Counted from the stretch's first letter, positions 25,858 to 34,295 are shown. The stretch is 64,000 bases of DNA from Bradyrhizobium nivariense (GCF_029846715.1 NZ_JARVWW010000007.1:213118-277117); one strand, 5' to 3'. Program-made: numbers and translations. The notes: generated by a model from the sequence alone, not told the origin.

Positions 25858-26949
25858 TTGGTAGAATTGGCTTGCTGGAATCAATCGAAGCGTGTGGACT
25901 GGCCGGTATCGTCGGAACTGGAGACACGCCGGGTGAGCAGGGAAAGCGGCATTGCCTGCAGCGCCGGGGAACGCGGCGCGGAGCTGACGCAGCGTCTGCT
26001 CGCCTTCAGCCGCAAGCAGCTGCTGCGACCAGTAGAGACCGAATGCAGCAAGCTCGTCGATTCCATGCACGAGCTGCTGCGGAGGAACCTTCGCGAGGAC
26101 ATCGTGATCACTACCCATTTCGATCCGGGTCTCCGGCACGCCTTCGCCGATCCGGTGCAGCTCGAATCGGCGATCCTCAACCTCGCGCTCAACGCGCAGG
26201 ATGCAATGGCGTCCGGCGGTCGCTTGACCATCTCGACGGCGAACTCGTCGCTTGATCCCGGCGACCACAATGCGCATCCCGACGTCGCCCCCGGCGAGTA
26301 CGTCGTGATTGCCGTGACCGACAACGGGTCGGGCATGCCGAGGCGCGTGCTGGAACGTGCGTTCGAGCCCTTTTTTACCACCAAGGAGGTGGGCAAGGGC
26401 AGCGGGCTGGGGCTCAGCATGGTCTACGGCTTTGCCAATCAGTCCAACGGCCATGTCACGATCTACAGCGAGCCGGGCCTCGGAACGACGGTCAGGATCT
26501 ACCTCCCGGCCGCGATGGTGAAGGCGCAGGGCGCGCCGCTGGCGGTTGAACGGGAGGTGGCGCAGAGCGGTTCTGAAACGGTGCTGATCGTCGAGGATGA
26601 TCCGTTCGTCCGCTCCTATGCCGTCATGAGTCTGCAGAGCCTGGGCTACCAGGTCATTTCGGCAGTTGATGGCAAGGAGACCTTACAGAAGCTCGCGGTC
26701 ACGCCGCACGTCGATCTCCTGTTCACCGACATTGTGATGCCGGGAGGCGTCAACGGCTGGGAACTGGCGGGCCTTGCGCGCAAGGCAAAGCCAGATCTGC
26801 GCGTGCTGCTGACGTCCGGCTACGCCCTGGAAACGCTGGCGGCGAACGGCCACGTCCGGCAGGGCGCCCTGATCCTGGAAAAACCCTATCGCAAGGCGGA
26901 GCTTGCGCGCCTGTTGCGGGAGGCTCTCTCCATGCCGGTGTCGGTCTGA
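25858..26949 (+). pseudogene. Histidine kinase-receiver hybrid lacking its N-terminus and H-box
   Basis: The frame encodes the end of a dimerisation helix (GERGAELTQRLLAFSRKQ), a complete HATPase domain (LNLALNAQDAM, VTDNGSGM, GKGSGLGLSMVYGFA) and a C-terminal receiver domain with its phospho-acceptor Asp in LLFTDIVMPG. Relatives have a GGIAHDFNN-type H-box and sensor domains upstream; here the region before the helix is short, unrelated sequence just after the GT39 gene. The only starts are TTG at 25858 or GTG at 25933, without a ribosome site. It looks like a 5' deletion remnant. Expression of a kinase-dead ATPase-receiver protein remains possible. Confidence 0.7.
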
Positions 26950-27006
26950 ACTGCGTTCAGCGGTCGGCCTGCCGCACGAGCGGCAGGCGGTGAGGTCGTC
27001 GTTAGA

Positions 27007-27648
27007 TCATTTCGATGCCGTCTTGTTGTCCATGTTCACGACCTGGACGCGGCGGTTGATCGGGTCGGCGCCGTTGGCGGTATCCTTCAGCTTGGTCTTG
27101 CCGTAGCCGACGGTGACGAGATCGGTGCCGGTAAGGCCATAGTTCTGCACCAGGTACTTCTTGATGGTGTCGGCGCGACGTTCAGAGAGGCCCTGGTTGT
27201 AGTCTTCGCCGCCAACCGCATCGGTATGGCCGGCGACCACGAAGGTCGAGCCCTTGAGCGACGGGTCGGACAGCGCCTTTCCGAGCGCCTGCACCGACGG
27301 CACCGATGTCTTGGCGATGTCAGCCGAGTTGTAGTCGAACTGGATTTCCAGATCGATCTTCGGCTTGGTCGCCGCGAGCTCGGCGATCTGCTCGCGTTCG
27401 CCCGTCGAGAGCGAACGGGTGGAGCGGTTGCGCACGGTGTTCAGGAATGTCGATTCCTTGGCCTGCACCGCCGGATCGGCCTGCGGACCGGCGGAGAGGC
27501 CGCGGGTCGCCGGCTTGGGCTTCAGCGCATCCAGGATCTGGCCCGCGGAGACGTTGTTGTCGCCGGCCAGGGCCAGCCCCGCCGTCATCGACAGTGCCGC
27601 GGAGAGAGCAATCGCCTTCAGTCCAAAAAACTTATCAAAACGGGTCAT
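27007..27648 (-). CDS. OmpA-family peptidoglycan-binding protein
   Basis: The 213-residue product has a signal peptide (cleavage near ALAG-D) and a C-terminal OmpA-like domain at about residues 98-205. The domain shows IQFDYNSADI, the HTDAVGGEDYNQGLSERRA peptidoglycan-binding signature and DPINRRVQVV. There is no N-terminal beta-barrel, so it is a soluble periplasmic protein tying a partner to the cell wall rather than a porin. GAGG precedes the ATG. A candidate Crp/Fnr-type site lies upstream at 27720. Confidence 0.9.
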   Translation of the reverse strand: MTRFDKFFGLKAIALSAALSMTAGLALAGDNNVSAGQILDALKPKPATRGLSAGPQADPAVQAKESTFLNTVRNRSTRSLSTGEREQIAELAATKPKIDLEIQFDYNSADIAKTSVPSVQALGKALSDPSLKGSTFVVAGHTDAVGGEDYNQGLSERRADTIKKYLVQNYGLTGTDLVTVGYGKTKLKDTANGADPINRRVQVVNMDNKTASK

Positions 27649-27719
27649 TGTCGTATCCTCGCTGTTACGCCTGATGGCGATTTGATGCTGCGAGCATAGG
27701 GAAGGTTCAAAGGGCCTGA

Positions 27720-27735
27720 TGTGATCCTCGTCACG
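27720..27735. promoter_or_regulatory. Candidate Crp/Fnr-type binding site upstream of the OmpA-family gene
   Basis: TGTGA-TCCTCG-TCACG matches the Crp half-site pattern with a 6-base spacer, differing at one position from TGTGA-N6-TCACA. It lies about 72 bases upstream of the start codon. One such match can arise by chance. Confidence 0.4.
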
Positions 27736-28062
27736 TTCAGAAATGGCCGAAATTCCATCCGTATTTTAGCAGCCGAACCGGTCGGCATCCATCGCATTCA
27801 GCTAGCGGCAGTGGCCTACCGCCGGTGCAGCATAACGTCTGCGTCGGGAAGTAACGCTGTCTCATTCGATCCGCGAAAGCAGCGTATAAATCCTTCACGT
27901 CTTTTCGAATTGGTCTTCCGCGACTCGCTGGACTTCGGGCCGTAGCGGGTACAGTCTCCTTGCCATTGCTCGTCACCAGCGGTTATTGCCGATTGCGTCA
28001 GCCGCCCGAAAAGTAGCCGTCGCAGCGTCTCTCAGCTCGGTTCGAGCAGCAGAAATCCCCGG

Positions 28063-28076
28063 GTGATCCAGATCAC
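28063..28076. promoter_or_regulatory. Candidate Fnr/FixK-like dyad upstream of the caspase-like gene
   Basis: GTGATCCAGATCAC is a perfect 14-base palindrome close to the FixK/Fnr box TTGAT-N4-ATCAA, with only the outermost T/A changed to G/C. It lies about 96 bases upstream of the start. Regulation by FixK-type proteins would make sense in Bradyrhizobium but is not shown. Confidence 0.4.
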
Positions 28077-28171
28077 AGTGCGTCGTTGTGAACTGGATCA
28101 GATTGCTCTCATCGGATCGGCTGAGGCTGATCCGAGAGCAGCGAAGAAGTTTGGATCAGGGGAGAATGATC

Positions 28172-29584
28172 ATGCGCTTCTTGATCGCAGTAATTTCAGT
28201 CGCAGCATTTCTCGTCAGCGGCAACGCAGCTTTCGCCGACAAGCGCGTCGCCTTTGTGGTCGGCAACGCCGCCTACAAGAATGTCCCGCAGCTCCCCAAC
28301 CCCGCGATCGATTCTAAGGCGATGGCCAGGGTGCTGCGCAATGTCGGCTTCGATGTCGTCGAGGGCTCCAACCTCACCCGCGACGCCATGACTGCAAAAC
28401 TCTTGGAGTTTGGCAAGAAGAGCGAAGCCGCCGATGTCGCCGTGTTTTTCTATGCCGGCCACGGGATTGCCGTGAATGGTGTCAACTACCTGTTGCCGAT
28501 CGACGCAGACCTGAAATCCGAGATCGACGTCAAGCTCGGCGCGGCGATCAATGTCGACATCACGCTCGATCAGACCATGGGGGATGCGAAGGTGAAGCTC
28601 GTATTCCTGGATGCCTGCCGTGATAACCCTTTCGCGGCAAAGATCCGATCGGCCAAGGCCACCCGCTCCGTCAATGTACAGACTGGCCTCGCCGAGATGA
28701 AGTCGGGCGAGGGCACGCTGATTGCCTTTGCCACCGGTCCCGGCCAGACCGCGCTCGACGGCGAGGCCGGCACCAACAGCCCGTTCACCCGGGCCCTCGT
28801 CGCCAACATTGCCCAGCCGGGCGTCGAGATCCAACAGGCCATGACCAAGGTTCGTGCCCAGGTCAGTGACGACACCAGCAAGGGCCAATTGCCCTGGGGA
28901 CACACCAACCTCACCGGCAACGTCTATCTCAATCCCGTTGGCGCGTCGGCCGCGGCCACGATCGATCCGTCGAACGCGCCGGTGTCGGCCGCGACCAAGC
29001 AAGGCTCCGACATCGAGCTCGAGTTCTGGCGCTCGATCAAGGACACCAACAAGGTGGAAGAGCTCAACGCCTATCTCACCAACTATCCGAACGGCACGTT
29101 CAAATCGATCGCGCTCGCCCGTATCGCGGCGTTGCAGGATGGACCGTCCAACACCACCCGCAACCTGTCGGCCGGGATCGATCCCGCGACTTTCACCGAA
29201 GAAGCCAACCAGATGTCCGAAGACCAGATCGGTCTCGACAAGGGGCAGCGCCGGGACGCGCAGCGCCGCCTCACCGGGCTCGGCTTCGACGTCAAGGTGA
29301 CCGGGAAGTTCGACGACGAGACCCGTTCCGTGATCAAGCGGTGGCAGGCGGCACGTGGCTATCCCGCCACCGGTTACCTCAACAAGCCCCAGCACAAGGC
29401 TCTGCTATCGGAGATCGTTTCGACCCGCACTGCCTCCTCCGAGCAGGCAGACGATGAGCCGGCGCGTCGCCGTTCCTCCGGTGGTGGCGGCCGGCGCCAT
29501 TATAGTAGTGGCGCCGCCGCCCCGACGGGCGGCCCCGGAGGTCTGCTCGGCGGCATGATGGGCGGATTGTTCGGCCGCCGCTGA
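28172..29584 (+). CDS. Exported caspase-like (peptidase C14) protein with peptidoglycan-binding domain
   Basis: The 470-residue product has a signal peptide (cleavage near AAFA-D) and a caspase-like domain at about residues 23-265. The predicted catalytic pair is His97 (FFYAGHGIAVNG) and Cys149 (VFLDACRDNPF). A C-terminal peptidoglycan_binding_1 domain follows (RRDAQRRLTGLGFDV, then TRSVIKRWQAARGYPATGYL), and the protein ends in a Gly-rich tail (GGLLGGMMGGLFGRR). GGGGAG sets the start at 28172. The combination predicts a periplasmic cysteine peptidase held at the cell wall; its substrate is unknown. Nothing nearby links it to abortive infection. Confidence 0.88.
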   Translation: MRFLIAVISVAAFLVSGNAAFADKRVAFVVGNAAYKNVPQLPNPAIDSKAMARVLRNVGFDVVEGSNLTRDAMTAKLLEFGKKSEAADVAVFFYAGHGIAVNGVNYLLPIDADLKSEIDVKLGAAINVDITLDQTMGDAKVKLVFLDACRDNPFAAKIRSAKATRSVNVQTGLAEMKSGEGTLIAFATGPGQTALDGEAGTNSPFTRALVANIAQPGVEIQQAMTKVRAQVSDDTSKGQLPWGHTNLTGNVYLNPVGASAAATIDPSNAPVSAATKQGSDIELEFWRSIKDTNKVEELNAYLTNYPNGTFKSIALARIAALQDGPSNTTRNLSAGIDPATFTEEANQMSEDQIGLDKGQRRDAQRRLTGLGFDVKVTGKFDDETRSVIKRWQAARGYPATGYLNKPQHKALLSEIVSTRTASSEQADDEPARRRSSGGGGRRHYSSGAAAPTGGPGGLLGGMMGGLFGRR

Positions 29585-29836
29585 GAGGCCAAGGGCGACG
29601 AGGAGGCGGCTCAATCCGGGCCACCTTCCCTGTTGGAAACCTGCGCTCACCCTTCGTCGCAAAGCCGTCGTCGCATGGCCTGCCTGCGAACAAGAATTTG
29701 GCCAGATGCGCGCCTAGCAAAGCACTTCATCCGGCAACCGCAGATAAGAGGAGCCGAGTTCCATCCAGTGCCGAGGCCAAGTGATTACCAGCTCTATCGC
29801 AGTGGCCCGCCGGATCGGACTGTGTCCCTGAGCTCC

Positions 29837-30082
29837 ATGCCCATCTACATCGGCGCGGCAATGATCGCGGTGGCGATTCTGCTGTCGACGCTGATCACGG
29901 GGCTGACCTCCCGCTATGTCGGGCTTGAAGGGCCGACCGACGAGAACATGTGGCTGGTCGATCGTCTCACTGGCAGCGTCTATCGCTGCCAGGCGGAGGA
30001 GCGCGGCAGGGCCTCGTGCGAGCCGGACGTCGCCACGGGTAGCCTCGGTGACCGGTCCAAGGCGCCCAAGGGGGGCCGCTGA
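29837..30082 (+). CDS. Small single-helix membrane protein
   Basis: The 81-residue product has one strong membrane helix at the very N-terminus (IYIGAAMIAVAILLSTLITG) and a hydrophilic remainder (MWLVDRLTGSVYRCQAEERG). The WLVDRLTGSVYRC segment resembles short beta-type motifs in small bacterial envelope proteins of unknown role. The start is uncertain, as the ATG at 29837 lacks a clear ribosome site and the frame stays open upstream. Confidence 0.55.
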   Translation: MPIYIGAAMIAVAILLSTLITGLTSRYVGLEGPTDENMWLVDRLTGSVYRCQAEERGRASCEPDVATGSLGDRSKAPKGGR

Positions 30083-30202
30083 GCCCTCTGCCTTCGCACC
30101 GCAACAAGAAAATTGTCTTCTCCACGAAACGTCTTCGCCAGCGAATACGTAATTGCGAAGGCCGGCATGACGCCGGTTTCGTTTTACGGAGGAGACTTTT
30201 CG

Positions 30203-30451
30203 ATGAAGATCTTGCTTACAGCCGCAGCTTTTGTCGCGTTCGCCGTTTCCCCTGCATCGGCCGCGATGATGGCGTGCACCAGCGACAACATGATGAAGTC
30301 CGCCGCCATGATGGGCGGCACCGCGGATACGCCGGCCAAGACGGCCATGAACAAGGAAATGGCCATGGCCAACACCGACATGAGCAACGGCAAGATGAAA
30401 AGCGCCTGCATGCACTACATGAAGGCGCAGAAGGCCATGTCGATGAAGTAG
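30203..30451 (+). CDS. Small methionine-rich exported protein
   Basis: The 82-residue product has a signal peptide (cleavage near ASAA-M). The mature part is about one fifth Met, with clusters (NMMKSAAMMGG, KEMAMANTDM, KAMSMK) and two Cys residues. Met-rich periplasmic proteins often bind Cu(I), but no copper genes are adjacent, so this is only a hint. GGAGGAG lies at good spacing before the ATG, and a strong terminator follows. Confidence 0.75.
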   Translation: MKILLTAAAFVAFAVSPASAAMMACTSDNMMKSAAMMGGTADTPAKTAMNKEMAMANTDMSNGKMKSACMHYMKAQKAMSMK

Positions 30452-30473
30452 GCGCGGGTCGCGCAACCATCCG

Positions 30474-30508
30474 GCCGCGCTGTCAGCAGATGGCAGCGCG
30501 GCTTTTCT
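30474..30508 (+). terminator. Rho-independent terminator
   Basis: A 9 bp perfect stem (GCCGCGCTG / CAGCGCGGC) with an 11-base loop is followed by TTTTCTTT. It ends the transcript of the methionine-rich protein. Confidence 0.85.
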
Positions 30509-30569
30509 TTGGCCGCTGCTTTGCCGTCTCCTTTCTCCTGGCGCGAATCCCGCTACATTCCTTCCCGCA

Positions 30570-31733
30570 ATGTCCCGCGCGCCCAAACCGCTTCCACTCA
30601 CCACGACACAAGCCCGGCAGATCTGGCTTCATGCCCAGCGGCTGGATGAGCGCGCGCCGTTCGGTGACGGCGCGCAGGCCGTCGCCGACGCGGTCGCCCA
30701 TCTCGGCTATGTGCAGATCGACACCATCAACGTGATCGAGCGCTGCCATCACCACATCCTGTTCAGCCGCATCCCGTCCTACCGCCGCGCCGATCTGCGC
30801 GACGCCCAGAGCGTGGACAGAAGCGTCTTTGAATATTGGACGCATGCGCTCTCTTACGTGCCGGCCGGCGACTTCCGCTTCTTCCTGCCGGCGATGCGCG
30901 AGCACCGCCGCGAGGGTCACAAATGGTTCGCCTCGGTGAAGCCTGCCGACATGCGCAAGGTGATGCGGCTCCTTCGCGCCGGCCCGCTGACGATCCGCGA
31001 CATCGAGGACGACGTGCTCACCGAGAAGGAGCATCTCTGGCAAAGCCGAAAGCCCTCGAAGCGGGCGTTGCAGCTCGCCTTCTATACGGGGGCCGTGACC
31101 ATCAGCGAGCGCCAGGGCATGCTCAAGACCTATGAGCTGATGACGCGCCATTTCGGCTGGGACAAGCTGCCGAAGCCGGCGCCGGCAAAGGACATTACGG
31201 CCTATCTGCTCGACCGCGCGCTGCGATCGCAAGGCGTGGTGAGCCTCGATTCGGTCTGCCATCTCGACGCGCCGCGCAAGACGGCGGTGGCCGGCCTGAT
31301 CGCCTCGCGTGTCCGCCGTGGCGAGCTCGTGCCTGTCGCCATCGACGGTGCCGGCAAGCAGGAGCACTGGGCGCTGCCGGCTGCGCTCGAGCCGGGCGAG
31401 CGCGCGCCGCCTGATCTCGTCCATATCCTCTCGCCGTTCGATCCGCTGATCATCCAGCGCAAGCGCACCAATCTCATTTTCGGCTACAACCATTTGTTCG
31501 AGGCCTATGTGCCGAAGGCCAAACGCAAGCTCGGCTATTTCGCGCTCCCCGTGCTGGTCGGCGACGAGATCGTCGCCGCGCTCGATCTGAAGACCGACCG
31601 ACAGGCGAAGAAGCTGCTGATGCAGAAATGGACCTGGGTCGGAGAGGGGAAGAAGACCGCGGGGCGCAAGGAACTGAAGCAAAAGATCGAAGAGGAGCTT
31701 GATCGCTTCGAGGGGTTTCAACTGGCGGAGTAA
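30570..31733 (+). CDS. AlkX/YcaQ-type DNA glycosylase, winged-helix HTH_42 family
   Basis: The 387-residue product belongs to the AlkZ/AlkX (YcaQ) family of DNA glycosylases with tandem winged helices. It excises bulky alkyl adducts; E. coli YcaQ also unhooks interstrand crosslinks. The catalytic QxD motif is present at residues 49-51 (YVQIDTINVIERCHHHILF); QxD marks the AlkX/YcaQ branch rather than AlkZ, which has QxQ. Further family signs are EYWTHALSYVP and the late HILSPFDPLI. It stands alone. The transcript runs into an inverted repeat at 31743-31821 that could terminate it. Confidence 0.88.
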   Translation: MSRAPKPLPLTTTQARQIWLHAQRLDERAPFGDGAQAVADAVAHLGYVQIDTINVIERCHHHILFSRIPSYRRADLRDAQSVDRSVFEYWTHALSYVPAGDFRFFLPAMREHRREGHKWFASVKPADMRKVMRLLRAGPLTIRDIEDDVLTEKEHLWQSRKPSKRALQLAFYTGAVTISERQGMLKTYELMTRHFGWDKLPKPAPAKDITAYLLDRALRSQGVVSLDSVCHLDAPRKTAVAGLIASRVRRGELVPVAIDGAGKQEHWALPAALEPGERAPPDLVHILSPFDPLIIQRKRTNLIFGYNHLFEAYVPKAKRKLGYFALPVLVGDEIVAALDLKTDRQAKKLLMQKWTWVGEGKKTAGRKELKQKIEEELDRFEGFQLAE

Positions 31734-31742
31734 CGACCGTAA

Positions 31743-31821
31743 GGTGGATTAGCGCAGCGTAATCAACCTCTTTCGCTTCCGCGGAGGCAAACAGTGGTGG
31801 GTTACGCTGCGCTAATCACCC
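31743..31821. repeat. Inverted repeat element with GATTAGCGCAGCGTAAT arms
   Basis: Arms at 31743-31768 and 31796-31821 are near-perfect inverted copies (GATTAGCGCAGCGTAATC and GGTTACGCTGCGCTAATC) around a 27-base centre. I recognise the arm sequence as a common intergenic repeat in Bradyrhizobium. The right arm forms the last codons and stop of the DUF2809 gene. Confidence 0.8.
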
Positions 31822-32266
31822 TACGCATCGCGGTGAGACGGTCGATCCAGACGCCAAACACAATCCCGATCGCATAAGCGACCAAATTCCACAGCGAAAA
31901 AATGCGCCCCAACAGCAGCGCGCCCGCGGTGGTGAGTCGAAATGCATCGAGCCATGGCGCGTGCACCAGCCGGGAGAACTCGACCACGACCGCGATCACT
32001 ATCGCGATGGCCGCCATCTGCGTCCGCGACAGCCGCGGCAGCAAAACTCCGACCAGCAGAAACACCATCGTGGCCCACAGCAGCGAGCCACCATACTTCA
32101 CGATGAAGGCGGGCAGGCCGAGCGGAAAGCCGTACCAGCGCAGCGAGAGTCCGCAGGCGATCACCGCGAGCGCCAGCCCGGCGCGGATCAGCGATGTCCG
32201 TAACGGCGCAACAGGTTGATCCGGCTGCGCCCCTTGCATTGCTCGCTCCATTGACTCTTGGCCCAT
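31802..32266 (-). CDS. DUF2809 membrane protein
   Basis: The 154-residue product has four to five membrane segments and the VanZ-like pattern of DUF2809: GLSLRWYGFPLGLPAFIVKYGGSLLWA and a later VEFSRLVHAPWLDAFRLT. Function unknown. The ATG at 32266 is chosen over an in-frame TTG. Its final residues RVISAA and the stop codon are encoded by the arm of a dispersed repeat, so the natural C-terminus may have been replaced. Confidence 0.82.
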   Translation of the reverse strand: MGQESMERAMQGAQPDQPVAPLRTSLIRAGLALAVIACGLSLRWYGFPLGLPAFIVKYGGSLLWATMVFLLVGVLLPRLSRTQMAAIAIVIAVVVEFSRLVHAPWLDAFRLTTAGALLLGRIFSLWNLVAYAIGIVFGVWIDRLTAMRRVISAA

Positions 32267-32319
32267 GATGCTCAAAACCGGCTCTCAGCCAATAAAAGCA
32301 ACAACCCCGGGGGGAAGCC

Positions 32320-33651
32320 ATGAGCCACACCACGACCTATGCCGGTTCGACCGGCGCCGCCAAGTCGGAAATCGAGACCTCGACCATCCGCGCCATCTCC
32401 TGGCGCCTGATTCCGTTCCTGGTGCTGGCCTACTTCTTCTCCTATCTCGACCGCGTCAATCTCGGCTTCGCCGCGCTGACCATGAATGCGGAGTTGAAGT
32501 TCACGCCGCTGATCTTCTCCTGGGGCGCCGGCATCTTCTTCATTGGCTATTTCATCTTCGAGGTGCCGAGCAATCTGGCGCTGGAAAAGTTCGGCGCCAG
32601 CCGCTGGATCGCTCGCATCATGGTGACCTGGGGCATCATCTCGGCGCTGATGGCGCTCACGAGCGGCGTCACGAGCTTCTACGTGCTGCGCTTCCTGCTC
32701 GGCGTGGCCGAAGCCGGGTTCTTCCCCGGCATCATCCTCTATCTCACCTATTGGTATCCGGCCGAATATCGCGCCCGCTTCCTCGCGGCCTTTGCCATCG
32801 CCGTTCCGGTCTCGACCCTGATCGGCGCGCCGATTTCGGGCCTGCTGCTCGGGCTCGACGGTGCGATGGGCCTGAAGGGCTGGCAGTGGCTCTTCATCAT
32901 CGAGGGCATCCCTTCCGTGCTGCTCGGCGTCGTCACCTGGTTCTATCTCACCGACAGGCCGGAGAAGGCGGACTGGCTCTCGGCCGAGCAGAAGGCCTGG
33001 CTCAAGTCCAGGCTCGATTCGGAAGTCGCGGCCAAGCAGGCGGTAAAGCATCTGTCGCTCGGCGCAGCCTTGTCGTCGCCGAAGGTGATCGCGCTCAGCC
33101 TGGTCTATTTCGGCTTCGTCGGCGCGCTCTACGGCATGCAGTTCTGGCTGCCGCAGATCGTCAAGGCGTTCGGCCTCACCAACGCGCAGACCGGCTTCGT
33201 CACCGCGATCCCGTATCTGTTCGGCACCATCGCGATGATCCTGTGGGCGAGGCACTCGGACGCCACGCGTGAGCGCGTGATGCATGTCGGCGCGCCGCTG
33301 CTGCTCACCGCCGCTGCGCTTGCCGTCTCCTCCTATCTCACCGATCCTGCCATGACCATGGTGGTGCTGACGGTCGCCGCGATCGGCGTGTTCTGCTGCT
33401 TCGGCGTGTTCTGGACCCTGCCGACCGCCTGGCTTTCCGGCACGGCGGCGGCCGGCGGCATCGCCCTGATCAACTCGATCGGCAACCTCGCCGGCTTTGG
33501 CGGTCCTTACCTGATCGGCTGGGTCAAGGAAGCCACCGGCCAGACCTCGACCGGCCTGCTCGTGCTGGCAGTCCTGCCTCTGCTCGCCGGCATCCTGGTC
33601 TTCATCGGTGGCCACGACAGCAAGCACGAGTTCGCCGAACAGGCGCGGTAG
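32320..33651 (+). CDS. MFS transporter, anion:cation symporter family
   Basis: The 443-residue product is a 12-helix major facilitator resembling the ACS branch (tartrate, phthalate and 4-hydroxyphenylacetate-type permeases). Landmarks are SYLDRVNLGFAALTMN in helix 1 and the loop after it, GVAEAGFFPGIILYLTYWYP, and WLFIIEGIPSVLLGV before the central loop. It would take up an organic acid with protons. No catabolic genes flank it, so the substrate is unknown. It diverges from the DUF2809 gene with only 53 bases between starts. Confidence 0.9.
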   Translation: MSHTTTYAGSTGAAKSEIETSTIRAISWRLIPFLVLAYFFSYLDRVNLGFAALTMNAELKFTPLIFSWGAGIFFIGYFIFEVPSNLALEKFGASRWIARIMVTWGIISALMALTSGVTSFYVLRFLLGVAEAGFFPGIILYLTYWYPAEYRARFLAAFAIAVPVSTLIGAPISGLLLGLDGAMGLKGWQWLFIIEGIPSVLLGVVTWFYLTDRPEKADWLSAEQKAWLKSRLDSEVAAKQAVKHLSLGAALSSPKVIALSLVYFGFVGALYGMQFWLPQIVKAFGLTNAQTGFVTAIPYLFGTIAMILWARHSDATRERVMHVGAPLLLTAAALAVSSYLTDPAMTMVVLTVAAIGVFCCFGVFWTLPTAWLSGTAAAGGIALINSIGNLAGFGGPYLIGWVKEATGQTSTGLLVLAVLPLLAGILVFIGGHDSKHEFAEQAR

Positions 33652-33659
33652 CCTACGTC

Positions 33660-33679
33660 GCCCTGGCGAAAGCCAGGGC
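33660..33679. repeat. Short GAAA-loop hairpin element
   Basis: GCCCTGGC and GCCAGGGC form a perfect 8 bp stem around a GAAA tetraloop, 8 bases after the MFS stop codon. The sequence resembles a common Bradyrhizobium intergenic repeat and could also act as a transcript-end hairpin. Confidence 0.55.
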
Positions 33680-33720
33680 ACATACCCCGTGGGCCCTCTT
33701 GGGGCGCGCGGGGAGACGGC

Positions 33721-34074
33721 TTAGGCGTTGGCAGCCGTTCTTTGCGAACCGGCCAGCCCGAGAAAGACGAGCATGGCGCGGTTAAGGCGTACGACGTCCT
33801 CATCATCGAGGCGCCCAACACGCGTCGCGACCTTGGATTTCGGGACCGTCGTGATCTTGTCCACCATGAGCCGTGAAGGAGCTCGAAGGCCGTTGCCTTC
33901 GTTCGGCTCAACTTGCAGCCGGAATAGAGGCGCTTCGGTTCCGTCGGTCGTGAAGGCGCAGATGGTGATTGAGTCCGTGGCGTCAAAGCTGTCGTCCTGC
34001 ACAATGACGAAGGGGCGCGGCTTGCCTGCGTAGTCCTTGCCGCCTGCCACCGTCCAGATATCGCCTCGCTTCAT
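33721..34074 (-). CDS. MazF/PemK family toxin (endoribonuclease)
   Basis: The 117-residue product has the MazF/PemK fold: MKRGDIWTVAGGKDYAGKPRPFVIVQDD at the start gives the conserved RGDIW and the KPRPFVIVQ strand, and MVDKITTVPKSKV lies later. Such toxins cut mRNA at short sequences. The start at 34074 overlaps the stop codon of the antitoxin gene in an ATGA, so the two are coupled. The gene is intact. Confidence 0.9.
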   Translation of the reverse strand: MKRGDIWTVAGGKDYAGKPRPFVIVQDDSFDATDSITICAFTTDGTEAPLFRLQVEPNEGNGLRAPSRLMVDKITTVPKSKVATRVGRLDDEDVVRLNRAMLVFLGLAGSQRTAANA

Positions 34075-34295
34075 TCGTCGGCCCAATCCGAAATGGCATC
34101 GATGAAGGCTTGGTCCTCGGATTCATGAGCGCTGGTTGCGACCGCAAGGGATTGGCGGTGGGCTTCGGATCGGAAGGATGCCGAGCGAACATCCGGCACC
34201 CAAATCTGGATCGGCCGCAGCCCTTGTGCGCGCAGTCGATCTCGGTGCGCTCGCACCTTCACACGGGACGACCGGGGCTTTGAGGGGCCGGGCAT
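34071..34295 (-). CDS. MazE-family antitoxin
   Basis: The 74-residue product matches the alphaproteobacterial antitoxin MazE family: VRAHRDRLRAQGLRPIQIW near the N-terminus, then VPDVRSASFRSEAHRQS and a C-terminal EDQAFIDAISDWADE that would clamp the toxin. Upstream in-frame starts exist, but the DNA-binding segment starts soon after the ATG at 34295. It ends in a 4-base overlap with the toxin gene. Confidence 0.88.
   Translation of the reverse strand: MPGPSKPRSSRVKVRAHRDRLRAQGLRPIQIWVPDVRSASFRSEAHRQSLAVATSAHESEDQAFIDAISDWADE

Larger units (their letters stand above)
27649..28171. other. Divergent regulatory region of 523 bases
   Basis: No convincing gene is seen. The region separates the OmpA-family gene (minus) from the caspase-like gene (plus). 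It contains two Crp/Fnr-like dyads, one near each gene, and a leader hairpin at 28105-28139 (GCTCTC...GAGAGC, inner GGATC...GATCC) just before the caspase-like gene. Confidence 0.5.

Noticed and set aside
27737..27976. Possible small minus-strand gene between the OmpA-family and caspase-like genes
   Set aside because: The 79-residue frame has no ribosome site or recognisable sequence and overlaps candidate regulatory sites.
28172..29584. Caspase-like gene as part of an anti-phage system
   Set aside because: The protein is exported and bound to peptidoglycan, and no nuclease, cyclase, reverse transcriptase or STAND gene is adjacent.
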